A DNA stretch of 64,000 nucleotides from Burhinus oedicnemus (Eukaryota; Chordata; Aves; Charadriiformes; Burhinidae), in NCBI GenBank assembly GCA_008921705.1, contig VFFE01006710.1:1456461-1520460 (forward strand), given 5' to 3'. Shown one piece after another: positions 23,901 through 36,284 of this stretch (its first letter is position 1; each line of letters opens with the position of its first letter). Below the pieces are notes generated by a model. That model was not told the origin of the DNA, did no database searches, and saw only the letters and a list, made by a program, of their open reading frames with translations. A program made the position numbers and the translations under genes.

Positions 23901-26900
23901 AAACAAACCCGTCCTTTATGTTCTTATGAAGTATTCCTGTTTTATATATGATGCATTCAGACCAATCAATCTTCTATCTTGGTGGCCTGTTTAGAGACTT
24001 AGGGAGCTGGCATTGATTAAATGCCTATAATAGAGAGCATTAATTTACCCGTCAGTGGAAAAATCACCATTGTAAATTGTCCCAGTCGGTTTGTATATCA
24101 CCAAATGATACGCAGCGTGTTCTGGATGTATGTACTGAACTGCACTCATACATAAAGCACATTCAATTAGCAGAACCAGCATTGCTTCAGACAGCCATAG
24201 GCAAGAGGTCTGGGTTTGATTCTGCTGCCCTCTTTAGGATTTGTACCTGGGACTCCCCAGTCTAATAAGAAATGAAGTGCAAGATCACTCAGTGTCTGAA
24301 GTCCCACAGGGAGCCCACAGCATCCCATGGGACTAGGAAAAAATTGGCATATTCCTTTTGCTCATCATGCTACACTGTTTGTAACCTAGTTGAGATGATT
24401 TTTTTTGCCATAAAGGGGAGAAAAATACTCTGTGTTTGTGGAGGTACTGGAGGCTCCTTCATCTGTTGAGTTCATGGTCCCATGGACTCATAGAATGATT
24501 CCCAGCTGAAATATCACATATTATTCACATATTTTGCCCTTGGAGCACAAAGAAGAAGATCACAGTGCCCTAAGTGGGGGCAGGAACTAGTTTCTCTGGA
24601 GCAGTGGAGCAACATTAGATTTGCATCACCCTAATAAAAGATGTTCAGACCCAGACCATAGGTAGATATCCCAAGAGGAGGCAGCCAGTTCTTTACTGGG
24701 GCTGTAGGGGAGAGCACGAAGGCGAGAGAAGGATGAGCTGAGTGAGGAATAACTGGGTTTGGCAGAAGGAAAAGCAAGGAAATACCCTATATATGTGACC
24801 TGGTTCACTGAAGACAGCGATGCTCAGGAGCAGGTATTGGGGTAAAGGCAGGGAGAACGGGTGAACCACAGCAGCAAGGAAGAGGTGAGGAAAAGCTCAT
24901 ATACTTAAGGCTTAAAAGTCTCACCCTGAGGCTTTGTCCAACTATTGCTTCTCTTCATGCTAGGTTCACGCCGCCAGCGGTGCTTGTGGCACGTTCCAGC
25001 TGCTGCAGTCTGCCTCCCTCCTCCCCAGCCATGGCACAGCCGCAGCAGCCCCTGGGGCACAAACCTCCATCTCTCAAACCAGTAAACATCTAGCAAAAGA
25101 GAGGTCAAATCCACCCTGCCTTTCTTTTTTAACAAACATCTCACAGAAGCAAAGGAGATTCTTCCTGTGAGCAAAATGGGCTGCTCCTGCCCCAATATTT
25201 CCTTTACAAAAGCAATGACTTCAGATCCATCAGTGCTTTTCTTCTCAGCCTGACAGCACAAGTGTGGTTTCCCCAAGCCTGCTGGCTTAGCTGCATGCCC
25301 ACTTCCCACCTTCAGGCAGGCAGAAGCTGCGAGAGCTCAGGGTTTGGGTATTGGAGAAGTAAAATTACACACAGACCTCCCAAGGACTCTCTTACTCAAA
25401 CCTCTGAGCGCGAGAGTCAAGATGTGTTCTTTCTAACTGTCAGCCTTAGAAAATTAATCAAAGAGATGAAAATCCCCTCTGCCATTCATCACCGCTGATA
25501 AAGGTCCTGCCACTAGAACTGAGCTCCCAGTTTTGCTACTGATGCAGAAGGTGGGAGCTGACCCTGTTCACTCTTGCAGAGCCGCTGTGGCTTTGCCACG
25601 CAGGTGCTACAAAAAGCATGTACACATCAGAGACCTGCACAGGCATGGCTTCAATTTACACATATCTGGTAGGATTGTCTGAGTTATGCAGAAGGTAGCA
25701 TCCTTCCAAAGATTAAGATCAAGGTTTTGAAAAACAATTCATTATTTCAGGAAGGTCTCTTTCTGTGTGACCATCTGAGGTATTTTTAAAGGCTCATATT
25801 TTCACAAAGGACAAAAGAGTATTTAGTAGCTTCTGGAAAACAGATCTCTTCAGGGGTAGAGTAACCCTTTGGGTACAAGCACTACTAACGTCCACAATGC
25901 TGAGCAGGCAGGTGTAAGCCCAGCTAGGGGCTGGAAGCTGTTGAGCATCATTAGTTGCTGGGAAGCAAAGTGGATGGTTCAGTCATAGTCCAGTGTTGAT
26001 GTACCTATAACAGTTTCTGGGCTGGGGCTGGTCTCATCCCACCTCTGGCTCTGACTTCTCATCTGTCTGGGCCCAGCTGGGGAGAAGCTGAATATCCGAA
26101 GCTCAAGGTGCTCAGTATCAGCTGTCCGGTTTCCACAAACCCAGCGCAAAATTTGAGCAGTCTAACACTAAGTGCCTGGCATCTGCTTCACACTTGCTGC
26201 AGTCCTTGCACAAAGGGTTAATTTTATTTGTGGAGCTCTGTGCTATGCACAAGTAAATCCCAGTGCATTCTTACCAGCATGATTTATAAGTCAGGTTTAG
26301 AAAACTCTGGTCTCAGAAGCCTGTTGTCAGAGTTAATGGAGCAAGAATATGAACTGCAGCATCTTAGGGTTACAGTCACCTCTCAATAGAGTCCTCTGGA
26401 CAGTTTCAGATCCAGATCTCTGCTGCGTTTTTCCAGGCTGCAGCCACACCTCCAGCTGCAGTGTGGAAATGCCTTTCCTTATGGCCTGCAAGGCCAAGAT
26501 GGGATGGAGATTTCTTCTTGAACTTTCCATCAAAAGGCTGAATCAGTTGCAGCAGCCTGAGGTCTGCGTGATTTTCCCCCTTTCCTATCATCCTGCAGAA
26601 ATGGAGCAAACAGAGCTCTTCAATCTGTAAACCACATGTTGCTACCCAAAATGAAGGAATGGAGATGATGGGCATAGAGAGGGAGAGGAGTGTGGTGTTT
26701 TGCATGGCCGTGTCTTGTTTGCACCTATGGAGAGCAGCATGGACATTGCCAGCCCTCCCAGAGTAGGGATCCAATGTAACAAGACCAAACGCTGTGCTGC
26801 TAGATGAAGACACTCATGGTGTATCTATGTCCTTGAAAGTGGCTCAAATTACCTCACAGAAACGCACTTAGACGAGATTGTTTCATCAGCTGACAAATTC

Positions 26901-29900
26901 CCTGGGCTACTAAAGGATCCTTTGCCTGCTTGATAAAAAGTTCCATAATAAGGAAAAAAAAGAAAAATTAAAAAAGAGCTCTCTATCAGAAGGAAAGGAA
27001 AGGAAGAACTGAAAAATCTGTATTATCACCCAACTTCGCTCTCTAGCCCCAAGAAGTACAGACAAGATAAAAGCAACAGGACAAAATGAAACAGTAGTAT
27101 CAAAAAAGCTACCCAACCACCAAGAATGAAAAATGTGTAAAAGGCAAAATCCTGGCTAATTATTAAGTCATTGATATGTCATTTTCTGAATCATCTGGAG
27201 CAAAAAGAATGAGAAGTGTGCCAACTTGCACACTGTGGTCCATGTCAGGAAGCAGGGGCAGGGTCTCCATGATCATACACTCTCCCTTCCATGTCAAGAT
27301 CAAGAAGCTGACCATGTCCTGGGCTTTTAAAGCCCAGTCCCCAGCCAGCAGCAGTAATAAAATGAGTACATAATGCCACCTTCTGGCTATAGTCGAGGAC
27401 ACAATAAAAACGTCGGCAGAAAGATAGTGTTCTGTCCCTCCTGCACTTGGGTGGATGATATATATCACTTGCTTGTGGAAGTCAAATTTCTTTTGCTGAC
27501 TTAATCCCAGAGCCAAAATTAATCAGACATCCTAGCTAACAGGATCAGGAAATGCCATAAATTATGCTGCCTGCAACCTAACAACAGCATTAACAGCATG
27601 AAGAAGGTGGAGGCTTTTTTTGATTAATCACTGTTTAAGTTGCCTAAAGGACCTATGAAACCTCCTGCTGGCTGACACAATGAACAACATTTTATATTAA
27701 CCGATATAAGGAAATGTCTTTAAAAGTGATGGATTATGCAGATACGAGATGGGGACTGTGTGATGTGGTTACCTAAGAGCTCCAAGCTGCGTGACAGGTC
27801 CCTCTGCTGCTCCCAGCCCACAGCAGCCCTCCCCACCATCTCCAGCCTACCCCAGAGAGGACACTTGTCACCCCAGTAGCTGAGCACCCTCAGGAAAAGC
27901 CACACAACACAGTGGGGTGGGTCGAGTTGGCTCCAGGCAGAGCTAGAAAGTTTATACACACAGAAGCACTGGCAAATTTTGGCTTTTTTGCTTTGGGTTT
28001 TGTTTTTTTGTTTTTCTTTGCACACAAACCAGCAAGCTCAGTACCTAGGGGAGGGGTAGGACATGGACGTTTCATCTAGCAGATTATTGTGGCACCCTGC
28101 TGAATAGCATCCCTCTTTTTTTGTGCACAGAGATGTTGAGAAGTCACCGCAGCCTCCCTCAGCCCCAGTCGGGTGCCGCTGTGCTGGCAGCACATCCTGC
28201 GCTGGGGTGCAGAGAGTGGACAGGCTGAATGGAGGGTCATAACAACCCAGCCCCAAGCACAGGAACTTCCCCTTCTGGAGCTGTAAATACAACATTCCTC
28301 ATCAAACAAGTTGTTTTCTCTATTGTACAGGGACATCTATACAGGAGAAACCCTAGTTCCTGCTGCAGGGGGTATGTTGATGTTCCCATTTTCTTTGGTC
28401 AGGATTGTTCAGAGCAGTTAGCAGCAGCCTCGCTCCGTTCCCACTGAAGTGAGCAGCCTCCCATCCACTGCTCCTACCGTTTGCTCTCCTGAGAAGTCTC
28501 AGCACTTAGAAAATACACTTTTATTTTCACTCTCTTGCTTAAAGACATCTACTTCTTGGGGTGATGGGTTTTCAGAGCATCATCTGCTGCGCTGCATTGC
28601 ACATCACCATTTTAAACCTACTTGAAATGGGTAACTAGCCCTTCTCAAGTGGGAAAAGCTGCATTTTACACTCCTTTTGCTCTAGTACTATCAAATATAA
28701 CATATGCAAAGCAGCTGAGGATAAAGTCCCAGAGTCAAGACAAGCTGTTGTTGTTGCCAAAACCCCACTGTCAGATGAGATCATGGCTGGACAGATCCTT
28801 TAGGGATCTGCATAATTTTAGGTGCACACTGATCAACTGATCAGCCAAGGTGTTTTGTCATTGCTCTTCATTAGTAAGCCTTTCTACACAGGCTGAAAGT
28901 TTCCACCTTTTGATGGTAATTCATCCAAAGTGTGAGAGCGAGAGTTCCACAGCAGAGGGAGAGATCATCAGTGGACCTGAACTCAGAAAAATATTTTGGA
29001 AGAACCTCTTCTTGTTAAACTTCTTGATCCTTTGATGAAGGAAGTACCTCAGTCTCCTTCCTAGCCTGCCAGGCTCACGCACATCCCCCCAACCCCACCA
29101 GACACAAGGCAGGACTAGTAACTTCTTCTTGTTCACTGATTTAATTCCATTTCCATGTAGTCAGGGGCTCCTGAAAGGCATGTTCCCCTACTTGTCACTT
29201 TTCTGGTATGATGTCCAGACGGTTATTTACACCTTGATGCCAGTCTTCCCGCTTGACCCCACTGCCATGTCCATGCCAGCTCTGTCTGATGGGCAGTCCC
29301 TCACCCAGCCCTTGCTTTCACCCTGGCTCATCCAGCCACCCTGACTCCTGCACCAAGATCCCACCCATCCTACCATTGGGACCATCTTCAAATGCCTGTG
29401 CTGGTTTTCCCTTACCAGAGAGAGGATATAATTATCCATCACTCCCGTGCTGTCTGGGGGCTTGGTGAAGGTACAGGCTTAGACACGTGTAAAGCAACCG
29501 GACCTTCCTCCTGCAGCTTAAGGCAATGTCTCAGGGGACAGCCAGAAGAATCAAGACAAATCATCAGCAGGAATGACTTTAAGCCTGTGAAGAAAATGAA
29601 GTGGCAAGAAACTATGTCACTTGAAGCCTGACTGAGAACATCCCTGTAGGTATTTAACTGACCTGAAATGATGTGCACCTGCTTCAGACCTGACTCATCT
29701 TCACTTTCCTGAGCACTGACAAACCCCGGAGGCTGCATCCTCCATGAAGAAATGCCTGCTTCCCTTTGAGGCTTGGAACACCCCAAACCTGCCAAGAAGG
29801 CAAGGAAAGTAAATAAATCAGTGATACAACAACTTACACCTTGCATTAGCATTTCCAGGGGAAAGGAAATGCCTTTTGTTTAAAAGGCTGAGCTTTCCCT

Positions 29901-30149
29901 TCTGGAGCCTTGGTTTCTAAAACACGTATTTCACTCTGTGCATATTCACCAGCTTCAACTGAGACTTTCCAGACCTCATGGCCAAGGACTGCGTGGAGCT
30001 CAGCTGCTCCCATCACAGGAGCTGCTTTTAAGCGCAGTAACACATCAGCATGAAGACGGCAAGCTGTGCCGCAGCGCTTCTCCTGCAACTTCAGAGTCAT
30101 TTGGGCTTGCCTTGCCCCCGGGGAGGCTGAGGGTGCCCATGTCAGATGC
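20965..30149. other. single-copy DNA, no recognised gene
   Basis: No transposon or gene is recognised. The longer frames are 102 codons (21579-21887, +), 134 codons (24905-25309, -), 135 codons (26406-26813, -), 117 codons (27163-27516, -) and 137 codons (29439-29852, -). They lack known domains and usually overlap open frames on the other strand. Single POU octamers sit at 22393-22400 and, inverted, at 24619-24626. GC content rises toward 29-30 kb. Confidence 0.65.
21620..21632 (+). repeat. A13 homopolymer
   Basis: Thirteen consecutive A, with no retrotransposed body recognisable next to it. Confidence 0.9.
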
Positions 30150-30262
30150 CCTCCTCACTAGCTCTGCCAATTAAATTAGACAGGCCAACGCTTTTGCCTT
30201 TACTAATTGATGCGGCAAGCACATAATTAAAGGACTCCCCATCGCTTTGCAATCTTATCTGG
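30150..30262. promoter_or_regulatory. candidate regulatory block with homeodomain cores
   Basis: A short AT-rich block (AATTAAATTAG, ACTAATTGATG, ACATAATTAAAGG) stands out sharply from GC-rich flanks at 29-31 kb. The contrast suggests constraint. It has no frame and no repeat. Confidence 0.25.
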
Positions 30263-32559
30263 CTATTTGACCAGGTGGAGCCCTATCATGCACCTTCCTT
30301 TCAGCCTGCTACCTGCTTTTCCAGATGCCAGTCATTAAACGTCACCCCTCTACCAGGCCGTGGGATGATGAACGCTGTCTCTGCTACTCTGCATATCAAC
30401 CATGCAGGAGGTCAGGTACCCCCTCCGCTGCTGTCTCCCGGTTTGTCTGATCCGGCAGATGGATCCCTCGGTGCCTTTGTCTGCTCTGACCTACTTCTCC
30501 CTTTCATCATCTGCCGGCTGAATCTCTGGGGTGTCTGACTCACCACAGATGTGGGGATGCTGTGCCTGCCCACACACATCTCCTCTCCTGGCAGTGAATT
30601 AACTCTTCCTTTTAGGTATGGGGGTGGCCTGCACCAATTTCCCCAGCCAAGCTGTGATCTCTTCCTCACTGAAGCCAACAAATCCCAAAAACACCTGCCC
30701 TCAGACCACCTCCAGCATGCTGGCAAAGGCTCTCCCACGTTTCTCTGCAGGATGGGAATCCCAGGACAAACAGAAGCAGTAGTCTGGGAACACTGCTGGC
30801 TCAGGAGTCCTTGGGGTACTGGCATGGACATCCACCTATCCTCCTCCTCTCTGGTTGACAGGAGGTATGAATTTGGATGGAGATATTTCTCATATCCTGC
30901 AAGACCATTTGGTGTCCTGGAAGGTGACAACGAGGTGCAGGGGTCAATGAAGACAGCTACAATGGCAGATTCAGGCTGGCCCAAGCGGCTCTGACCACAA
31001 GGGCGCCAGGCAGTGCAGAGCAGAAGCTCCGAGGCTGAGCCTAGGGCATTGTGGAGGAACTCGAGCTGGGCTGGCACTGCTGGAAGCAGTCAGGGCCAAG
31101 CCACCAGCCCTGTCACATGGCTATGAAAGACTGAGTTGCACACACAGCTGGGGCTTTTCTGAGGTCTGCCAGAAGGGTCGTGATTATCCATCCTGTTGTG
31201 ACACCTGCAGGAACCCACTTGTCCCCTCTTCTACAGCCAGCAGACAGAGGCAGCAGCAAGCAAACTGTTGCTATCATCTCTTGCCGCAGCTGTGCCTTGA
31301 CCAAGGATCAAGCATGCAAAGCATGTACTGAACTCACCAACTGCTTTTAAACTGCCCCTAGCTGGCAAGAGGAAGTGTTGGAGGAAGGAAATAATTTTTA
31401 CTGCTTTACCGGCTGTCTTTGATTCGTGCCACACAGTTATTTTCAGGAACTATGGAATTGAGGAGCTGTGTAACTGCTGCAGCTACGGCAGATGCATATC
31501 CTCTGCCCCACACAAGTGTACTCTGTCTAGACATGGCTTTAGAGGAGATGCTGATATGTGGCCTCTGAGCTGTGAGTTGCAAGAAGGAGGACCTATGGAA
31601 ATCCTTTTTTCCTTGCAAACTCCCTCATAATAGGAGCTATTTCCAGCAGCAGATTTGAGCCTGGATTCTCTGTACGGAGGTGGGAGGGGAGGGGGGTCAA
31701 GAAGAAGATCCCTCTCCGAGGCACGTGAGCTCTGAAATGCTATGTGATGATATATCCTAATATAGAGAGAATCCGTAGCAAAGGTTTTACCAGGAATCTC
31801 TGAGTCTTTGCATGGGTAGCATGGACTGGACGGTGACAGATATGTGTTAGGTGAGCTGCAGGCGCCGAGCCAAGGCTCTGAAGGATTCAGCCTGAGTCCG
31901 GGCTTAATTTCTTCTTGCTGAGAAGTGCTTACGTTGAGTCTTAGCATAGACACCTTTAACAGGAGAACAACCACACACTCCAAGACTTAATGCAAGAGTA
32001 CATGCACAGAGAAAGCGAGTGAGAAGCATTTTGATTAATTGCTGTGTATTAATTTGCTGCTGCAGCAGATGGAATATTTGCTTCGAGCTTTTCAGAGAGA
32101 CAACACGAAAATGTTTTACACAGCTGAGTGGCTTCGCAGTCAAGCCCATTTGCTGTTGGTTAGCTCTCAACCCCACGTTAGTGAATGAACAGGACAAGCA
32201 AAACCATCTTTTCACTTCCTGAGGCAGCAAATCTTGCTGATCTAGCATAAAAAGAAGTGAACTATAACATCAGCTAGTTTAGATAGACTCGGAGAACATA
32301 CAATCCCCCTTTAAAAGCCTGGCTATTGCACAAATCCTCATTTTGTGCTTTTTTTCAAGGAACATTCTCATAATTTATACACAAACAACCTAATCAGAGA
32401 TAGTGTCAGCTCTGGTGAAGGAAATGCAGAAACCCAGAGCTGAGCACGGGCAGGTAGTCTGAAAACAAACACTTTCATCTTGTCAGGAGTGGTTTGTTTG
32501 CGTCTTATCCAGAACTACGAGGAATCATAACCACAAATACTTCACACGGTACTTTGAAT
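30263..32559. other. GC-rich single-copy DNA, no gene accepted
   Basis: Long frames overlap on opposite strands (221 codons minus at 30412-31077, starting with GTG; 147 codons plus at 30551-30994), which points to few stop codons from high GC rather than coding. A further minus frame of 166 codons spans 31483-31983. A G-rich run at about 31678-31697 could form a weak quadruplex. Confidence 0.6.
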
Positions 32560-32970
32560 TTAATAGCTCACATGGGCTACTGTCTGAATTACTGCCTTTT
32601 ATTTTATGACTAAATTAATATTATATACACAGGAGCACATTTAAAATACCCAACAGAGTAAAAGAAATGATTGCTGTGTTGAAAAATATAAATTTTTATG
32701 CACAGAAGTTATTAGTAAAGCCACATTCCCCAGTCCATTAATGTGCACACATTTAAATTTTCCTTTTTTTTTTTCCTTTTGACCTTTATTTTCAGATACT
32801 ACAGCATGTTATCTTAAAGCTTTAATAAAACAGTAATTCACTCACGCTTTTTATGGCCTACTAATTTGTCTGTTGTGCCATATATTGGGTTTCATAACTT
32901 TTATATGCAAATCAATAAAAACTCCTTTGATATTTCAGTCAAATCATTGAATAATTAACACATCCCAGCC
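32560..32970. promoter_or_regulatory. candidate conserved non-coding element
   Basis: About 400 bp of strongly AT-rich, repeat-free DNA with AAATTAATATT, TTTTATGGCC, a POU octamer ATGCAAAT at 32905-32912, CAATAAAAA and AATAATTAAC cores. It has no usable frame. By texture it is one of the best enhancer-like blocks here; alignment would decide. Confidence 0.3.
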
Positions 32971-34149
32971 CCCAGGTCAGCTAAACCATGAAACAGAGAG
33001 CTAGACCTCACAAAACTTCAAGTAAAAGAGAGTAAAACATAAGATTTGGAGAGATCCATCTTTTTTAAAAACAGATAATTAGAAAAACTGTGCTTATGAA
33101 AAGGGAAAGAAGGGGAGAAAAATCTCATGCCTGGTAAAAAAAACAGTCCTGGATGTGTATAGTAGTTGCAAAAGGAAAAAAAAAGGGAAATGGAAGCAGA
33201 CAAAAATATTGGTATAAACCTCTTTGAATATGTTATCCGAGTTCTAAGAAACGGAAAATGCAGTACAATGCTCATGGTTCGGGATTTCCCAGCTCCATCC
33301 ATCGCACCAGGGTTGTACCTGGGCGTTGCAGTGCAGCCTGAGCTTACGGCAGCGGCACACACCCAGGCTCGAGGCATGCTGCTCTTTCCTGGCTTTAACT
33401 CTCTTCCCCACGTAAGCAAAGCCGTGGGATTGTTCCTGACTCCTCCAGGCATGGCAGTACTCCTGGCTTCCTTTTTAGGCTAGTTTCTCACAAGAACAGG
33501 AAGGCTGCAATCCTACCACTACGTATAGGTCTTCTCCTGGTAGCCACTAAACTCAGGGGCCAAGCCTACGTTTCACAGAATGGTAAGATCTCAAAAATAC
33601 ACAGGTTCCTGCAACTGTGATGAAAAATAAGAGGTCAGGCAAAGGCAATGGAGGCAATGTGTCCTAAATGCAAAAGCTGAAGTCTGAGCCCACAGAGAAG
33701 CTGGATAGTCCATGTGAGACAGGGACTCTGGTTTAGGCATGACTTGGTGCTGGGGTCATACCAGGTATCAAGCGCATCGGCTGTCAGCCTTGTTCAGCGG
33801 ATCTGTAATTAAAAAAAATCTCCTGGTTAGTAATGTCTCACTAGTTCTGAAGATAACCCTACAACTGTGAAAGCTGTGCGAAGGAGTCCTTGAGGCATGC
33901 CGGAGTTTGCAGGTAGCCTGAATCCCAACTTCAGGAAGGGCCTCTTTGGCATCATCCTTGCTCAGATGTTATGCTGTGTGCACCACTTCACAACAAAAAG
34001 CTCAGCAGTTACAGGACAGGGTTTAGGTCTATAGTGTATATTTTATTAAAGAGAGAGAAGGTTTGATGGATGCTAAGCCTCAGCCACTTGGGAATCTTTA
34101 TCTGAGTGAGGGACAAAACCTCTTTTGCACTGATCAAAGTAGTTAAAAG
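32971..34149. other. single-copy DNA, no recognised gene
   Basis: Opposed open frames (144 codons minus at 33018-33452; 105 codons plus at 33166-33483) cancel each other as evidence. Nothing else is seen. Confidence 0.65.
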
Positions 34150-34239
34150 ATCATAGAATCATAGGATGGCTTAGGTTGGAAGGGACCTTAAAGATCATCT
34201 AGTTCCAGCCCCCTTGCCATGGGGAAGGACACCTCCCAT
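34150..34239 (-). mobile_element. CR1 LINE 3' end fragment (about 90 bp)
   Basis: Read on the minus strand this is the last 90 bp of a CR1 retrotransposon. It begins on the plus strand with the inverted octamer tail (ATCATAGAATCATAGG), then GGTTGGAAGGGACCTTAAAG and ATCATCTAGTTCC. The match stops after GGACACCTCCCA. CR1 copies are typically truncated at their 5' end; this one lost all but its tail, so it encodes nothing. Its subfamily signature (GATCTTTAAGGTCC when read in CR1 sense) matches the 55-kb copy rather than the 45-kb copy. Confidence 0.93.
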
Positions 34240-35199
34240 CCTCTGCTCCCTGAACTGCCTGCGTCAGCGAGAGCCAACTGCTCTTTGTGTGCGCAGGAAA
34301 GGAGACAGCAGAAGTTGGCAGTGCGGTGGCTCATTACTCTGAGCCTTGTTGGGAGTCACACAGTAAAGAGAGAGCCTTAATCTCACTGCCTGAAGGATGG
34401 AGGGCTTGGTTCTGTGAACACCAGCTCACAGCTGGCCTGGTTGCGCAGGCATCAGTTTGGGCATTCGTGTTTCATTGCACTAGAGTACATTCACTTTATT
34501 GCATACTTAAAGATCCTTGCCGCTCAGTCTGGTGTTTGGCTGTGCCAGTCCAAAACTGCCTGGGAAATCCAAAAACCAACTTAAGATCAGTGCACAGTCA
34601 TTAAAACACAGACATCTTTTGAACTTCACACACCAGCACTGGTATTGTCTCCTGATTTTTGCCTGCTGTAGATGCACAACAAAGAATTAACTGAAAAGAA
34701 ATTTAAGACAGACTTTAACTTTGCTTTTGCTTAAATAATGAGTACCTGTTTAATTAAGATCTGTTACACCGCATTAAAAGGAGAGGACCACACAAATAAA
34801 GATTTGGATCAATGAAGGTGCATGGCAATACCATAGCATTTTCTATTTGTTTATGTCAACCACTGACAGAGAAAGCCATTCTCCAGAAGAGCAGTGGCTT
34901 AATCAGGGAATGCTGATTTAATTCTTTTCCATCCAGAGTTTTGCCCACGATACCAGGAAAAGCAGAGATAGAGCAAGCCCCAGGTTGGCCTGCCATTTCA
35001 TCACCTAATAGTGAGGTCAAGGACAAAGAAAAAAGTCCAATCTAAACAGGCTGGTCCACAGATTACTGAGTGCTTATGTTGCCTACAGAGAGCCAGAACA
35101 CAGGGCTAATCGTTAAGCAGATGCATTCAAGGTTGAGGGTGCACTGTTAAAGCTGCTGGGTTTTACATGGGCATTAGAAGAGTGCTTGACTACTTTCAT
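34240..35199. other. single-copy DNA, no gene seen
   Basis: Only a 105-codon plus frame at 34287-34604 without recognisable features. The AT-rich patch near 34.69-34.82 kb (TTTAATTAAG core) is mildly enhancer-like. Confidence 0.6.
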
Positions 35200-35519
35200 C
35201 TCTATCTTGGAATAATTTTATGTTAATTCTTTAAATGTCAATTATTCAGATGTTTCTATGCTGCACTTCTAACTTCCAAGTTATTTCTTTTAAATTGTCG
35301 CATACACCATTTAACAAGGTTCTGTGCTAAAGGTCCCATTTTTCTTAATATTGATTTTCTTTTATATCTTTGCAGTACAGAATTAGCCAGGGCTCCTGCT
35401 CAGAGTCCTATCACTGGTTTGTCTTTATTACTTCTGGTACATTTTCAATGTTTTACATTTAAATTTCTGCACTTCGTTTCATTGTGCTTGTAATCATCTT
35501 AATTTATTTTCTGTCTGTT
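35200..35519. promoter_or_regulatory. candidate conserved non-coding element
   Basis: AT-rich, CpG-poor, frame-free block with TGTCAATTATTCAG, TTTAAATTGTCGC and TTAATTTATTTT cores and no repeat homology. Texture only. Confidence 0.25.
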
Positions 35520-35565
35520 TGTTCCTTCTAGTTAAAATGGACTGTTCCTTCTAGTTAAAATGGAC
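35520..35565 (+). repeat. perfect 23-bp tandem duplication
   Basis: The units at 35520-35542 and 35543-35565 are identical over all 23 bases (core TTCCTTCTAGTTAAAATGG). Lack of divergence implies a recent event, or an assembly effect. Confidence 0.95.
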
Positions 35566-36284
35566 ACACTCAAAGGCCATCCACTGTTATTGAACCAAAG
35601 AGCACACATCATCCAGGGCAGTTCTTTGGGGAGATATCTGGGGCTATTGCATAGAAGCCTAAGTCATGCACTTGATTTTTCAGACCTTACAGATTAGTAA
35701 TCTCTGAATATTGGGTGAAGCCTGGCTGGTTTTAATCAACTCATGTCTTTGTATGCTCCATCAATCTCAAAATGGGTAAGAAAATTGCTTATTAAATTCT
35801 TTAACCAGTAGTGTCCCTGTAATTAAATGAGGGCCAAGATAAGAGTACTGCAATAAATGTTTTATCTGCTCCCCATCCTTATTAAAGCCCTGAGCCTTCA
35901 AAAGCTCCCAGAGGCGCATCCCGGTCAGCACTGGGACTCATCTCACTGAATTCCAAGACCATAGTTACAACAGACCATGGGGTCGGGAGATCATAGTGGG
36001 ACTGTGCCAGGAGGCAGACCCTGGCTCCCTGCAAGGATGAAATGGCCTGATGTGCTTTACTCAGGGTTGGTCTCACCAGCTTTAGTCTGTAATTACTGGC
36101 TTAAAAGAAGAAAGCTCCAAAGTACAAATCCAAACCCACACCATAGTGTGAGTGGACCTCCCTGACTCCCCCAGAGCAGGGATGCACCCCAGGCAGTACC
36201 ACCAAGAGTTTGCATGAGACTACAGAGAATGTCAGAGCTCTCTTTTTGGCTTGACTATTTTTCCCCCCCTTTAAAAACTCATAG
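35566..36284. other. single-copy DNA, no gene seen
   Basis: No frame above about 70 codons and no repeats. The right edge contains TTGACTATTTTTCCCCCCC and CTCATAG, a possible splice acceptor for the open stretch that follows. Confidence 0.6.

Noticed and set aside
24490..24515. TCATAGAATGATT resembles an inverted CR1 tail
   Set aside because: The conserved GGTTGGAAGGGACC segment that must follow is absent.
30412..31077. 221-codon minus frame
   Set aside because: It starts with GTG, has no domain, and a 147-codon plus frame is open across the same DNA; GC content explains both.
31678..31697. G-rich run as a G-quadruplex
   Set aside because: Only three good G-runs with single-base loops; the fourth would need splitting one run.
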